Origin: Ichthyophonus hoferi
Lineage: Eukaryota > Opisthokonta > Ichthyosporea > Ichthyophonida > Ichthyophonidae
DNA: 61,375 nt
Direction: 5' to 3'
NCBI GenBank assembly: GCA_002751075.1
Contig: NAOQ01000163.1
Span: forward strand, 52,753-114,127
Of this stretch, positions 50,301 to 61,375 are shown piece after piece. Each line of letters starts with the position of its first letter. The stretch's first letter is position 1. Position numbers and translations under genes: made by a program. The notes beneath the pieces were generated by a model. The model had not been told where the DNA came from and made no database searches. It saw only the letters and a list, made by a program, of their open reading frames with translations.

Positions 50301-53300
50301 TCTACTAATAGTTTGGGTGACTTTTTGATTAGGGCAAGATGGGTAGTTCGGCATGAACTGGTGTAAAAATTACATCTAGTTATTTTAATTTTCATAGAGA
50401 AGTAAATACGGAGAGAATGCACGAATGACACCTAAATGGAAACTACAAATAAAAGGAATAAAAGGGAATAAAAAGAAGAAAAGAAGATAAAGTAGAGATA
50501 AAGAGATATATAGAGAGAAAGATGGGGGTAAAGAAGGAGAAAGATGTTGGCATAACATACGTTTTCTTCTTCAACTTGGAAGGTTGCACCAGGAAAGTAT
50601 CTAACAGGGTACTGAAGGCAATTCCGCCCAGAATACAAGTCACAGGGGTCAAGGCAAGCATTAGACGCACCATGACACCGGCAAAGTATACGGCAGTCAC
50701 AGCGTACAGAATAATGAACACATTACCATCAGTTAGGTTACGGAAACAGCACCACAGACCCACGGGGATCATGGGTACGAGAATCTGCAGATCAAAGAAG
50801 AAAGAGGTCCAGGGGGTAGGTTGGTGTTCACTTACACTAGCGATAATAGGGATGTGGATCTTGGCATACCCTGCAGGTTAGTGCAGATAAGGTCAGTTAT
50901 ACAGTGTGTTCTTTAGGTATTAGTGTATTGGTGTACATGATAGTGTATATATATATGCTCTATGTTATGCTCTATGTTAATATATGTTATGAGTGTATAT
51001 AGGGTCAGTTATAAAACATGTTCTTTGGGTTATTAGTGTACATGATAGTGTATGTGTGTATGTTCTGCATGTTATATGCTATGTTACGCTATGACAAGAT
51101 AAGATAAGATAAGATAAGATAGGATATACATAAACAAGGTGGTAGTCAGTTAGGCTGTCTCTGACCTATGTTTTCAACACTAATACTAAATGCTATACTA
51201 CTATACTACTCCTACTAGTGTTACTATTCATATATAATAGGTATAGAAATCTGACGTATGACATGTATTGCATATTGTTAAGTACATATGGTGGTTCACT
51301 TAACTGTATAGGACGTAGTCATAGTTATATGGCATGTTTCATAAATATTAGTATGCATGATAGTGTATATATATGGTTATGCTATGAGATGATATGATAA
51401 ATGCGGTGGTAAGTCATACTATCTGACATCATGGTACGCTATATTATACAAACATCTTCCTAATGAACCAAAACGAAGTATAATTATATCAACCAATCAT
51501 AAAACAAACACCATCAGCATAACTCCAGCTGTACAGCTGTAATATAACATAGTATTATATCATATAGTATATATATATATAATAGAATGTATATCTATCT
51601 CTATACCTGTGTCCCACAGCGAATAGAAGCGACCTGCCCAAGGCTGGATATAGCCCAGAGAGGTCAGAAGGAAGAGGGAAAAGATCGAAATCGCGGCAAC
51701 TGTGCAAGGGAGAGGTCGTATGGTAGGGATAAGAGAAGAGTCAGTATATAATGTGGGTGGTTACCATAGTGACTAAAGGCATATATAAGTTATATCATAG
51801 ACGCTGTGATACTCAATTGAAAAATATAGATATATAAGATATGCATATACAGACACACACCAAAAATAAATAATCATATCTAGCCCTATATAAAATAAAA
51901 TAAAACACTACACAACACAGTATATCATTATCATAGGCTCATATCATAACTAAACCGCCTCTACACTAAACATTTTATCAGGTATATACAAGTTGCTTTA
52001 CTTATAAATAGAACGGTCAAGGCTCAGTTTATACATGTATTTACAAACATTGAAAGCTATTTTATAATTGTAAACAGTACATATTATTGGAAGAGGGGGG
52101 ATGGGGTCAATGTGACGTACATGCTATGACAGACACGCGCAAGAGCCTCTTGAACTGGGTTTCAGAGATATATTGGCCGACAAAGTAGGCAAAAGCAACA
52201 AGTTGCAACAACCCAAAGACACCTGGTAGGAATGAAATATAGGTTAGGCTGGAAAAGTATAGGGGCTGGTAGTAAGGATAGTAGGTGGGCCAGTGTATGT
52301 ATGTATGTGTATGTGTACGTGATAGTAAAGCCTACTTAATATATGGTATATGGTGTATTAATGTCTTTGATACATCTACATAGATATATAATAATACACT
52401 AGTATTTTATGATATGATATGATGGTATGCATGTGTGTCCGCCTGTCAAACAGTCGTTGTTTTCTTCTTCCTTGTATTTCGCTCCCTCTATCCCCTCCAT
52501 TTGATGTGATTTTAATGACAATATCTATAATAATACATGCAAGGTAGCATTTATGCATATATATATGTGACTGTATTACCCTATCAGTACAAGCCGACGA
52601 AAAAGGTTAATGGTGATGGATAGCTACTCACCAATGAAAGACATGTGTTCACTAGTGCGAACGGGGGAAAATCCTACAAAGGGGATCTGATTGGAGACTG
52701 TATATCAGTATGGTAATAACAGTTTAAAACATAGTAAATCGTACTAATAGAACAGCTTTTATAAATTTTATTAGTCCATTTAAAGTATATTATTCGTTAA
52801 TAACAAAGATAAAAAACATAACAGAGACTGTAATTAGACGTACATATATATATATAGTCGCTATGATATCGCATATGTTCCCAAAAGGCAAGAATTATGC
52901 ATTACAATATAACTAAGATATGAATACTAATATATACACTAATCACAGTTAAGTGTTAAAATTATATTATATTTTAACAACTGAAGAATGTGCAGCTTGT
53001 AAATTATTCACGACATCTTATAATACCTATTTATTATTTTGAAAATTTTATTTATCTAATTGCATTGGTCAGTAAGATCTAATATATATAAATACATATA
53101 ATAATATATGCTATAATATCACAACGTATAGATAGCATAAGAAAAAATAAAAGATATGATGAATTAAAATCAATATAACAACCTATCCTGCCATATACTA
53201 AGATACCATAATTTACGTATGTGTATTGTGTTAAAATGCGCAAATAGGTAAGAACGAAGTGCATACCTGCATAGAGAGAAGATGACCCAGGCCAAAAAAA

Positions 53301-56300
53301 GTACAGTAGGCAACATACAGACGGGAGCTATAACGTCCCATAAGGATAAGGACTAAGGTATGCAGAGAGATGAGATTGATGATAAAGACGTAGCCTCCCC
53401 ATGCACTAACCTAGACAGGGGGAGGGAGAAGGGAGAGAGAGGACGGAGAGAAGAAGATGAGGAGAGAGAGAGGATGGTCAGGGAAATAATGCCCTGACAT
53501 ATCATACTATACCATATCATATTGTATTATAATATATAATGATATCGTATGTTACTTTAAAATATAGCTAATTATCTTACACTATACCATACCATATTGT
53601 ATTGTATGGCACGGCTCTAATTCCCATCATAACATACGATGTCATATTATACCATACCATATAATAAACATGTGATGCAATACAATACAATATAGTAAGT
53701 ATAATATAATATACTATAACATAATCAAATAAACATAAGAAAATATAATATTAGTCTGTACAATAAACCTACCATATAGAAGTACGAAAGCGCAGTCATA
53801 GCACCCCAGAACATAGATCCAGTTTTAACCGCCTGCAACCCGTCATATCCCTTGTCAGTGATTGAAACATTCTTTTCTTTAAAATGACCTTTAGTAATCT
53901 TAAAATTGTATTCCATCATGATGGTAACATGTTAACACAATCGGCTTCATAACAATATATGTGCGTATATATCGATAGCTATAATATAACACAGTTCGGG
54001 ATAACAAAAAAGAAACTTGTTAGTAATAATTGTATATAAGCAACAGCATTCTATATATATATATACGTATTTGGTATTCCTCACAAAAACATAAGCTTAA
54101 ATACATGTGATAGATTTGATATGCATACCTACATACAGGCATAAATATACACCTATATACAAACATACATATATAATAATAATAGATATAGAGCTATACG
54201 CCCACACTTTCTGTCTTACTACACATGATACCCCATAACTCTACTTAACTATACTACTACCTATCCTGGATATAGTACAAAATACCACTATATATATATA
54301 TATATATATATACTATACCCTAACACCCTACCTTGATCCAGCAGTAATAGGTGTACACCAATGCAAAGATAGCAATGCCTTCGTTGTCATAGGAACCAGC
54401 CACAGAGCGAGAGATGTAACCAGGGGCTATAGGAGGGGACCAATCATATGAGGCGATGATATCATGGGACAGACAGTGTTGAGAATGGATTGCATTGTAT
54501 TGTATATTATATTATAATTTATTGTTATAGAAATTTGCACAACATATCGTATATAATCATACTCGAGACAAAAATCCTAAGCTGATTGACTTGGAGTATA
54601 TTATATGTTATAATATAGTCCAGTTAGATGATACTATATAGTTGGTGTAGATAGTAATTGGTTCTAAACTGTAGATATTGGCTATAATCATTATACCCTC
54701 TAGTATTTCTAATAACAAAAGGCTTGCACTATATATATGTACTTGTTAATAGAACAATGAGTATGTATGCTCAGAATAGACAGGTGTATAGGACTGCATA
54801 TAAGCAGAGGTTATGGGTTGGTAGAGCAGGATATATAGAGATACAGTAATAACAAAGATTACAGATGGGTGATATATTAGAGTTTAATAACAAATAATTG
54901 TATTATATTTTATTTAGGGGATCTAATTGAATATGACAAACAATAATATAATATAACATAATAATATAATATAATAATACAGCATATAGCAAATCCCATG
55001 ATCAATTAAAAACAAATACACTACTGAGCACATGGTAACCATAGCAACACAACAACACAATAACAAGTAGTAAGCATACCAATGCCTATAAAGGCGCCTG
55101 CCAAAAGACCAGCTGATTCATCCTTAAGCTCAGTAGTTAGGAGATAAGTAGCTACAGCGGTCAAACCAGAGAAGAAGGGAGCTAGAAACACACACACCTC
55201 ACGGATATGTATAGTCATATTCAAAGCATTGAGGACATAGTGGATAAGGCCTGCGAAGGAGGAGGGGAAAGGGGAAAGGGGGTGATAGGGTTTATATGAT
55301 TAGGTTAACATAATGGTGTATGTGTGTGATACATATATAATAGTATAGTATATTAGAGTACAGTATAGCATGATAATGCATAGTATAGTACAATATAGTA
55401 TAGTATCAAATGGTACTTCACATTATACTGTACTGTATAGTAATATAAAAGTAATGACACGTAAGTTATCTGAATGAATATACAAAATCCAATAATGGGC
55501 CAAGATGTTTAAATAATTGTGTTCTATATATAGTAATCAAACTTTGTGTATGTGTATTTCCAAATTAAGTAATGAATAATGTGTAGTTTCCTGTGGCCCA
55601 CTAATCATATATATATATATATACACTGTATGAATATATGTATGCATGTATGCATGATAGCATACGGGTATAGTAGTGTTATATTAATACAGTATGCAAC
55701 CATATATATCTATATAACCATATGGCTTTACCAGATGTCAACATCAGTCCAGGGTATACAGTCCCTCCCACGATACGGCCTAGAGGGTACCAGGCTCTCT
55801 CGTCAAACCAATTAATAAAATCATCCCAACCATGCTCTACAAAGTACCGTGTAGCGCGATAGTTGAACCTGTATATATATATATATATGTGTGTTAATAG
55901 GTAATAGGAGAATATGACATGATACACTATATGATACAAATGCTATAAGATTATACATATACAATACAATATAAGCCACTATCATACATATTAGCCAGGG
56001 GCCAGATAATATAAGTAACGGCACCAAAGTAAAAGTGGTAAGAAATAATATCTTAAATATTGCTATATGTGAAAGATAAACAAACCATCTCATACATAAT
56101 ATATATAATCTAGAAAAAAAAAACTGGCATAAGTGAAAACATTCGAACCAAATCGGGTTAGTATTATATTATAGCAGGTTAACAGACAAAAAGAAACAAT
56201 AATGAATAATGAATAATATATAATATACCATGGGTCAAATTCGTGGATAATACTCTCGAAGCGGATGACAGAGAACAGACGGACTCCGAAGGCAACTGAA

Positions 56301-57791
56301 AATATCAATGCTAGAATGACAATCTGTAGACAGGATAGGGGCCTGTGTGAATCTCATATAACACTAGGCTAAACATAATGTATGTTCTTAAATGGTCAAG
56401 ATATGATAATTGAAGTGTATTATGTAGGGTGAGAGGGCGGTTATAAAAATATGTCTTTGTTTATGCTAATGACTATGTATTGCCATTATAAGAATATGCT
56501 TGAAAGTATCTCTATGTTTTGACATTGTAAAAGAAAAAGTTGGAATCTTAATAAGGCTAGGAAAGAGAGGCTGTGATAGGTGAATAGGTGGGGGATATGT
56601 TGTAAAAGAGAGTGAAAGAAACCAATTTGTCTATTGCAATGTGTTTGGGAATAAAACGTGGGTGTATATAAAAAAGTATGAATGAAGATGGAGGTAGAGT
56701 GGAAGAGAGGAAAGAGAGGGAGTAGGAATCCGGATTGATAGTCAACCATACAACAACATATGTGGGTGGCTTATGTTACTAATGGTGGTATTTGCATGTT
56801 ATGTGCTATATAAAAATATTTATGCTTTGCTTAATAGTAGAATGGTAGAAGGATCTCGGTTAACCGCTATAGATGTTATGATGTGGTAGAAATAGAGCGA
56901 AAAGATGGCCATTTTAACAAGAAGGAAGTATGAGAAGAAAAGGGAGACTAAAAACTAGACTTAATAATTTATGAATGGAAACACTCGGGTATTAATTCAT
57001 TCTAACTAAGCATAGAACTATGTTATATTCACATCCATAACTATTTATAATAATACTGAGACAACAATACTTTAGTAATAAAATATAAACGCGGCCAATT
57101 TCTAAAATTTCTATAGCTTCACAGCAATAAATAGGTCATAGTATAAAAGGTTGAATAAGCCCGTTCGGATTTATATTCATTGTAGAATAATTTTGGTGTT
57201 TAAAAATAACCCTTGCTGTATTCTTGAGAAACATGAAGTTGTGGGACCTTTTCACCTCTTTGTAAAAACTTAATTACTTTATAATAATCAATTCCCATCG
57301 AACTAGATAAAAGTCCAGCATCACTTTAGAGGTACACTTGAAAATGAAGATGGAGGTGGAGGTTCCTTTATTGGGATGCATAAGGAATATCTATCGTACA
57401 TTGTGTATGCAAGTAAGTGCCCATATTTCTATATAATTATCTTGAAATACCTCTATCTGCATCTCTTGTCCTCTCAACCTAAAAACTAAACCTGTGCTTT
57501 TTTCTCTCTTCCTTGTTTTTTATTTTGCTTTTTGTTCTATTCCTCCCTCTCTCTTTCTCTTTCGCATCTACTTCTATCTCCTACTTCATGAATGTAGTTT
57601 TCCTTTTCTCTCACCAAGTTTTTGTTCTTTAAGGATTTTATTCTAGCACACATGCAGCACGAACAGGTATTATCTCTTACCCTCATAAGAGGCTGGATAG
57701 TAACCAGTTGCCTCTCCACTATGTTCAACTCCACGGTCTCCTCAACTACCTCCTCCGTGACCTGCTCGTCTTTCTTCTCTATTGTAGACAT
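44381..57791 (-). CDS. STT3: Oligosaccharyltransferase catalytic subunit STT3, 730 aa
   Basis: Twenty exons in gene order: 57681-57791, 56229-56323, 55732-55868, 55080-55250, 54332-54426, 53773-53832, 53267-53410, 52632-52686, 52121-52222, 51607-51699, 50561-50870, 49810-49968, 48961-49075, 48235-48284, 47646-47700, 47184-47291, 46393-46473, 45934-46053, 45157-45255 and 44381-44413. All introns are GT-AG and phases close. It transfers the lipid-linked glycan to Asn-X-Ser/Thr in the ER lumen. Motifs: EFDPWFNYR (first acidic motif, D67), SVAGSYDNE (D185, E187), SVSE at 366-369, WWDYG at 541-545, and the DK-type helix DINKFLWM (D608, K611, M615). DNNTWNNSH at 559-567 carries two sequons, as in the family's self-glycosylated loop. 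Multi-pass N-terminal half. The short basic C-tail is KKGKKTAAK. Length is within the usual 700-830 aa. Introns are about 340-1360 bp. It looks intact. Confidence 0.97.
47885..47911. repeat. (TA)n microsatellite in STT3 intron 14
   Basis: Pure TA dinucleotides, one of several such tracts in this gene's introns. Others lie at about 54290-54312 and 55608-55622. Confidence 0.85.
51093..51121. repeat. (GATAA)n microsatellite in STT3 intron 10
   Basis: Five pentamer units of AAGAT/GATAA. Confidence 0.85.
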
Positions 57792-59340
57792 GTTTACGTT
57801 TAAAGACCTATAAAAAAACAAAGGCCCAAGTGTATAAAGACACTATAATACTAGTGTCTGTCTATATGTATTTACAATTCCTGTTCGGCCTTCCGGCGGA
57901 AAGGAATATACCCTAAGGGGGAAGGGTCTAAGAAGAAAAAAATAAAAACAGGTATATACCCAGGAACAATAAACACTGCCCCCTACGATCAATTAAATAA
58001 TGACTGGCTGGGGAGTGAAATAAATCATAAATATTTAAAAACATTTAAGCATATTTAAAAATGTATGGGTATTTCCGATTGGTTTATTTCATACACTCCA
58101 GGGTTACGGTTGTCAGGGGCCGATAGGTTCGAATCGAACCTTAAACGTGTCATGAATGTGAGTGATTCGGAAGAAATCGGTGCTTACGTTTTAGAATTTG
58201 TTTGTTAATTATTATTGTTTTTTATTTGTTGAAAGTAGTATGATTTGTAGTATGATGTAATAGGATGGAATGGAATGGAACAAAAGGGAACATAATGTAA
58301 TATAATGCAATAGAATGAAATATAAGATATTACATGATATAATGCAAGGTAGTATGATACAGTAAAATATTACAATAAGATATTGTCATATAATATAACA
58401 TCATAAAATGTCGTAATGTTATATAATATAATACAAAATAATACAATGTATGAATTTGGTGTGAATAATTATAGATATACCTTAAAATAAGTGGCATAGG
58501 TACAATACATTACAGTAGTGTATGATGGAGGGATAGTGTATGTTGTGTCCAATAATAAGCACCGGCCAATGGGCTGATAACACGTAAATGTAATGGATCA
58601 CTTCAGATTGTAGCTCCTTTATACTACATACTGTATTGCATGTATACAAATATATTTCTTTCTATTCAGCATTCTTTACAGATATACCCACCACCCTGGG
58701 AAACAAACACTTCGTCTATCCTTTGCTTAGTCAGATACACACAGAAATCAGTATCTTTAATTTTATTTCTAAACTCCGATCTCTCTGTTCGTATAAATAT
58801 CTACTTTTGGTTTGAAAATGATGCTAGATGATGTCCTTGTGTGCAATTAGTTTTCAATTAAATGTATACCACCCATTATTTTCTTGAGTAATTATTTATT
58901 GATACTTAAATGTAGAAACGTAAAAAATGAGGCATCTGCATTGCACAAGTTCTAAGGAAAACGTCCTGGTCGGTGATCAACGTAACACCGATAACAAAGT
59001 CACGTGTAAATCAATATCACTATCAATAAAATATTATTCTACACATTTACGGCAATTTCAAAAAATGATGGAAATAATTGTGACTATATAAAGAAATATC
59101 TAAATTAAATAAACATTACTTTTCTAACAAAAATATTATGCTTAGTTAGAAACATGTAGTCAAGGTTAAGGGGACAAACCGCACATTGATTATTTGCACA
59201 ATTCTTATTTTTAATAAATTTTAAATTTGAATCTAACTCTGTTATGCAAAAGGTTTCCATTTTATTTTCAGTTAGATATAAGTACTGACTTGAAGTTGCT
59301 CATCAATATTGTTGTCTGCTGTATTATTTATTGCACACAC
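57792..59340. other. STT3 upstream region, no other gene recognised
   Basis: Holds the STT3 promoter side. An ATTGG/CCAAT motif lies near 58078 and a perfect palindrome at 58125-58141. A degenerate AATGGAATGGAA-type tract lies at 58258-58330. Short open frames here have no coding character. Confidence 0.5.
58125..58141. repeat. 17-nt perfect palindrome upstream of STT3
   Basis: AGGTTCGA-A-TCGAACCT, two 8-bp arms around one base, about 335 bases before the STT3 start codon. It contains a tRNA B-box-like GGTTCGAATC, but no A-box or cloverleaf fits, so it is not called a tRNA. A protein-binding site is possible but unproven. Confidence 0.45.
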
Positions 59341-59349
59341 TATTTTTGG

Positions 59350-59910
59350 AATCAATGCCTGAATTTAACTAGGATCCCAAAGGACATGGAATAATTTATT
59401 AAAGGTATGAAGGAAGCCCTTCTGAACATATATTTTTTTTATTTGATGAAGTAGAATTTAACATCGATTTTCACTAGAGGATGAACATTTCCAAATACCT
59501 GAAGCCACATACACTACATGATCACATATCCGCCATAGTTTGCAAGCACATGCATCTAAAACCAGGACAGCTATTTATTTCTGTTAAAAAAATTGAATTA
59601 CTGGTATTCATTTCCGGCTCTTTTTATGTTTCTGTTTTTGTCTCAACATATTTGCTAGTAAGCATACCAGCCTTTTTGAATTGTACTTTACTTAATTCTG
59701 ATATACACTGCCTTGATTAGCAGTTTTAGAAAAGCTTTAATACTGATTAAGTCCCTGTTATGGATGGGGTAGAGGTTACAAATGCAAGAGTCTTATTAAA
59801 AATATTAGCACAAAATAATGGAACTATTCATCTTACTCGGTATTCTAGCAAGTTGTACCAATTAGAGGAATGGCCTTTGTATAAAGAGAGATCCTACATA
59901 TCATCTTGAC
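59350..59910 (+). pseudogene. Degraded coding remnant, family unknown
   Basis: A single plus-strand frame keeps coding-like composition over about 560 bases but is broken several times. Open segments include SEHIFFLFDEVEFNIDFH, then an ATG frame at 59481-59720 with a hydrophobic C-terminal half, and then an ATG frame at 59760-59909 starting MDGVEVTNARVLLKILAQNN. No domain is recognised with confidence. It could be a dead host gene or an old transposable element, and I treat it as a fossil. Confidence 0.35.
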
Positions 59911-60642
59911 AGGATTTATTGATTTATTATACAATTAATTATTTGAAACATAACAATAAGCTTGCGAAGGCTATGGTTAGTACACAGTTTATGGTTAATA
60001 CACCAAGAGAAATAGACCATATACAGGTCTTCACGCAGTAAGTAGGGTAGGAGGTTAGCACCTCGAAGTTATCATATAAAATAAATAACTCTGTCCGAGT
60101 TATGTCCCTGTTAGTAGTGTATTATACATACATATAAGTAAATAATATACAATCAATTATATCTTCAATCAGATACCATATTGTGCAACAGTAGCTAATG
60201 GAATGTTGCGGCTATATTAAATTAAAATTCTGGAGTATAGACGGAGTAAAATTCCTAAAAACCCATCGATTTGGGTCAATATTTTACTAACCTTAGAGCC
60301 AGTTTAATTTAATGGTCACAATAGTTATATTATAAATATAACTATTAATAAAAAATAAAGTAACTAATTATTATTGATAAGCATCTCATAATTAATGAAA
60401 TGCATTTGACTTGTATCTACACTTCTTTGTTTCATAAGCTAATGTAAATACACAAATATTAATTCTTAGATTTAACCTTACAAAACTCCAAAGAGTCAGC
60501 CATCTATTCTAATGATTATTAACGAATGAGAGCTAGGGTAGATATCTCCAGCTTGTGGCCCGTTATGTAAGCTAAGATGATACGGGTCGGGCTAACAACT
60601 TAACTTGAGCCACCTATCAATTTATACTATCCCACTAATATG

Positions 60643-60953
60643 TAGGGGTTTTCGATCCAAATGATCAAGCTTCGTGATCAAAAGTAAAATTTTACCGATC
60701 AAAAGTGTAATTTTCCGTTAAATTTAAGTTTTCCCAATCAAGATTTAAATGTTATATACATATCCCAGATAACAAGAAAAAAAAATTAAACTTATGGTTT
60801 TTAACTACAATAAAAGACGTAAAAAACATCAATTTATATATTTGTTTTCCTTTTGATCGAGAAAATTTTGATTTTGATCGGCAAATTAAACATTTGATCG
60901 GTTAGGTTTTACTTTTGATCGCAAAACTTTATCATTTGGATCGAAAACCCCTA
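60643..60953. mobile_element. MITE-like element with ~110-bp terminal inverted repeats
   Basis: Non-coding element of 311 bp. The outer 23 bases (TAGGGGTTTTCGATCC plus AAATGAT) are perfectly inverted at the right end. The arms stay similar for about 110 bases, including a shared GATCAAAAGTAAAA, leaving a core of roughly 80-90 bp. The arms contain spaced TTTTGATCG/CGATCAAAA motifs at about 20-bp intervals. The termini begin and end with TA next to a TA-rich context, which suggests TA target duplication as in Tc1/mariner-type or PIF-type MITEs, but the superfamily is not certain. It carries no ORF, so it would be moved in trans. Confidence 0.8.
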
Positions 60954-61375
60954 TAGTTTATAGTATTAAAATTTATATTATTATAATTTATAGGATTATA
61001 ATTTATAGTATTATACTTAATATTACTATTCTTTTATATTATTTCTATTTTCCAGTATTATATTGTTATAGTAATGTCATTTACATTTATTATATTATAA
61101 TTTATATTATTATACTCGACATTATTTTATTTTTATGTAGTTATTTAATTTATAATATTATAATTTATAGTTAATTACGCTAATATAATTAATACTACTA
61201 GAATCTATATATGCTCTTAAAATAATTTATAATATTATACTACTATACAATATATAGTTTATACTATTATATTATTATATTATTATATTATTATACTATT
61301 ATATTATTATACACTATATAGTTTATACTATTATACTATTATATTATTATACACTATATAGTTTATACTATTATA
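60954..61375. repeat. AT-rich (TTA)n tract with 40-bp satellite units at the window end
   Basis: TTA/ATA-type low-complexity DNA. From about 61240 it is organised into units containing ACACTATATA followed by GTTTATACTATTATA. The block recurs exactly 40 bp apart (61311 and 61351), with an earlier diverged copy near 61246. The array runs off the window edge. Confidence 0.75.

Noticed and set aside
53833-53919. Open frame upstream of STT3 exon 6, in frame with it
   Set aside because: STT3 family continuity (WIK joined to AVKTGS) fits the acceptor at 53833. The extension has no homologous counterpart.
58127-58136. tRNA B-box-like GGTTCGAATC
   Set aside because: No A-box at the right distance and no acceptor or anticodon stems. 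It is part of a palindrome.
58640-58831. 63-codon ATG frame downstream of an AT tract
   Set aside because: Random-looking composition, no promoter or splice context.

Overview
AT-rich nuclear DNA from a eukaryote. The protein genes are split by GT-AG introns of about 0.3 to 1.9 kb, there are fossil Ty1/copia retrotransposons, and microsatellites and (TA)n tracts are frequent. Long introns argue against most fungi. The proteins (importin alpha, STT3, endosulfine, GT47 and GT25 glycosyltransferases) are pan-eukaryotic, and I cannot name the lineage from sequence alone. No operons, CRISPR arrays, rRNA or convincing tRNA genes are seen.

Layout: 1-6450 is a decayed copia-type retrotransposon region. 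6450-17500 is mostly featureless AT-rich DNA with two small single-exon minus-strand gene candidates: a 103-aa orphan at 8659-8970 and a 130-aa secreted acidic protein at 13630-14022. 17529-19096 (+) is a three-exon endosulfine/ARPP19 gene. 20529-25693 (-) is a six-exon GT47 exostosin-like type II membrane glycosyltransferase. 28617-34862 (+) is a ten-exon importin alpha. 36683-39645 (-) is a four-exon GT25-like glycosyltransferase. About 40560-43830 (+) is a second copia fossil. 44381-57791 (-) is a twenty-exon STT3, the catalytic subunit of oligosaccharyltransferase. 57792-61375 holds degraded coding remnants, a MITE-like element and AT satellite.

Intron phases close exactly in all five multi-exon models: importin alpha 529 aa, STT3 730 aa, GT47 464 aa, GT25 348 aa, endosulfine 97 aa. 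Three of the five act in the secretory-pathway glycosylation system (STT3 in the ER, GT47 and GT25 probably in the Golgi). Importin alpha and endosulfine are unrelated housekeeping and cell-cycle genes, so I see no evidence for a functional cluster.

Both N-gaps (28921-29620 and 41970-42342) are flanked by the same sequence on each side, so they look like unmerged contig overlaps rather than missing DNA. I did not find a demonstrable new biological system. The least explained signals are a dispersed coding-like repeat around the peptide VDKSLEL (four copies), the heptad-repeat secreted acidic protein, the MITE with GATCAAAA-rich arms, and an apparent abundance of CCAAT pentamers in noncoding DNA.
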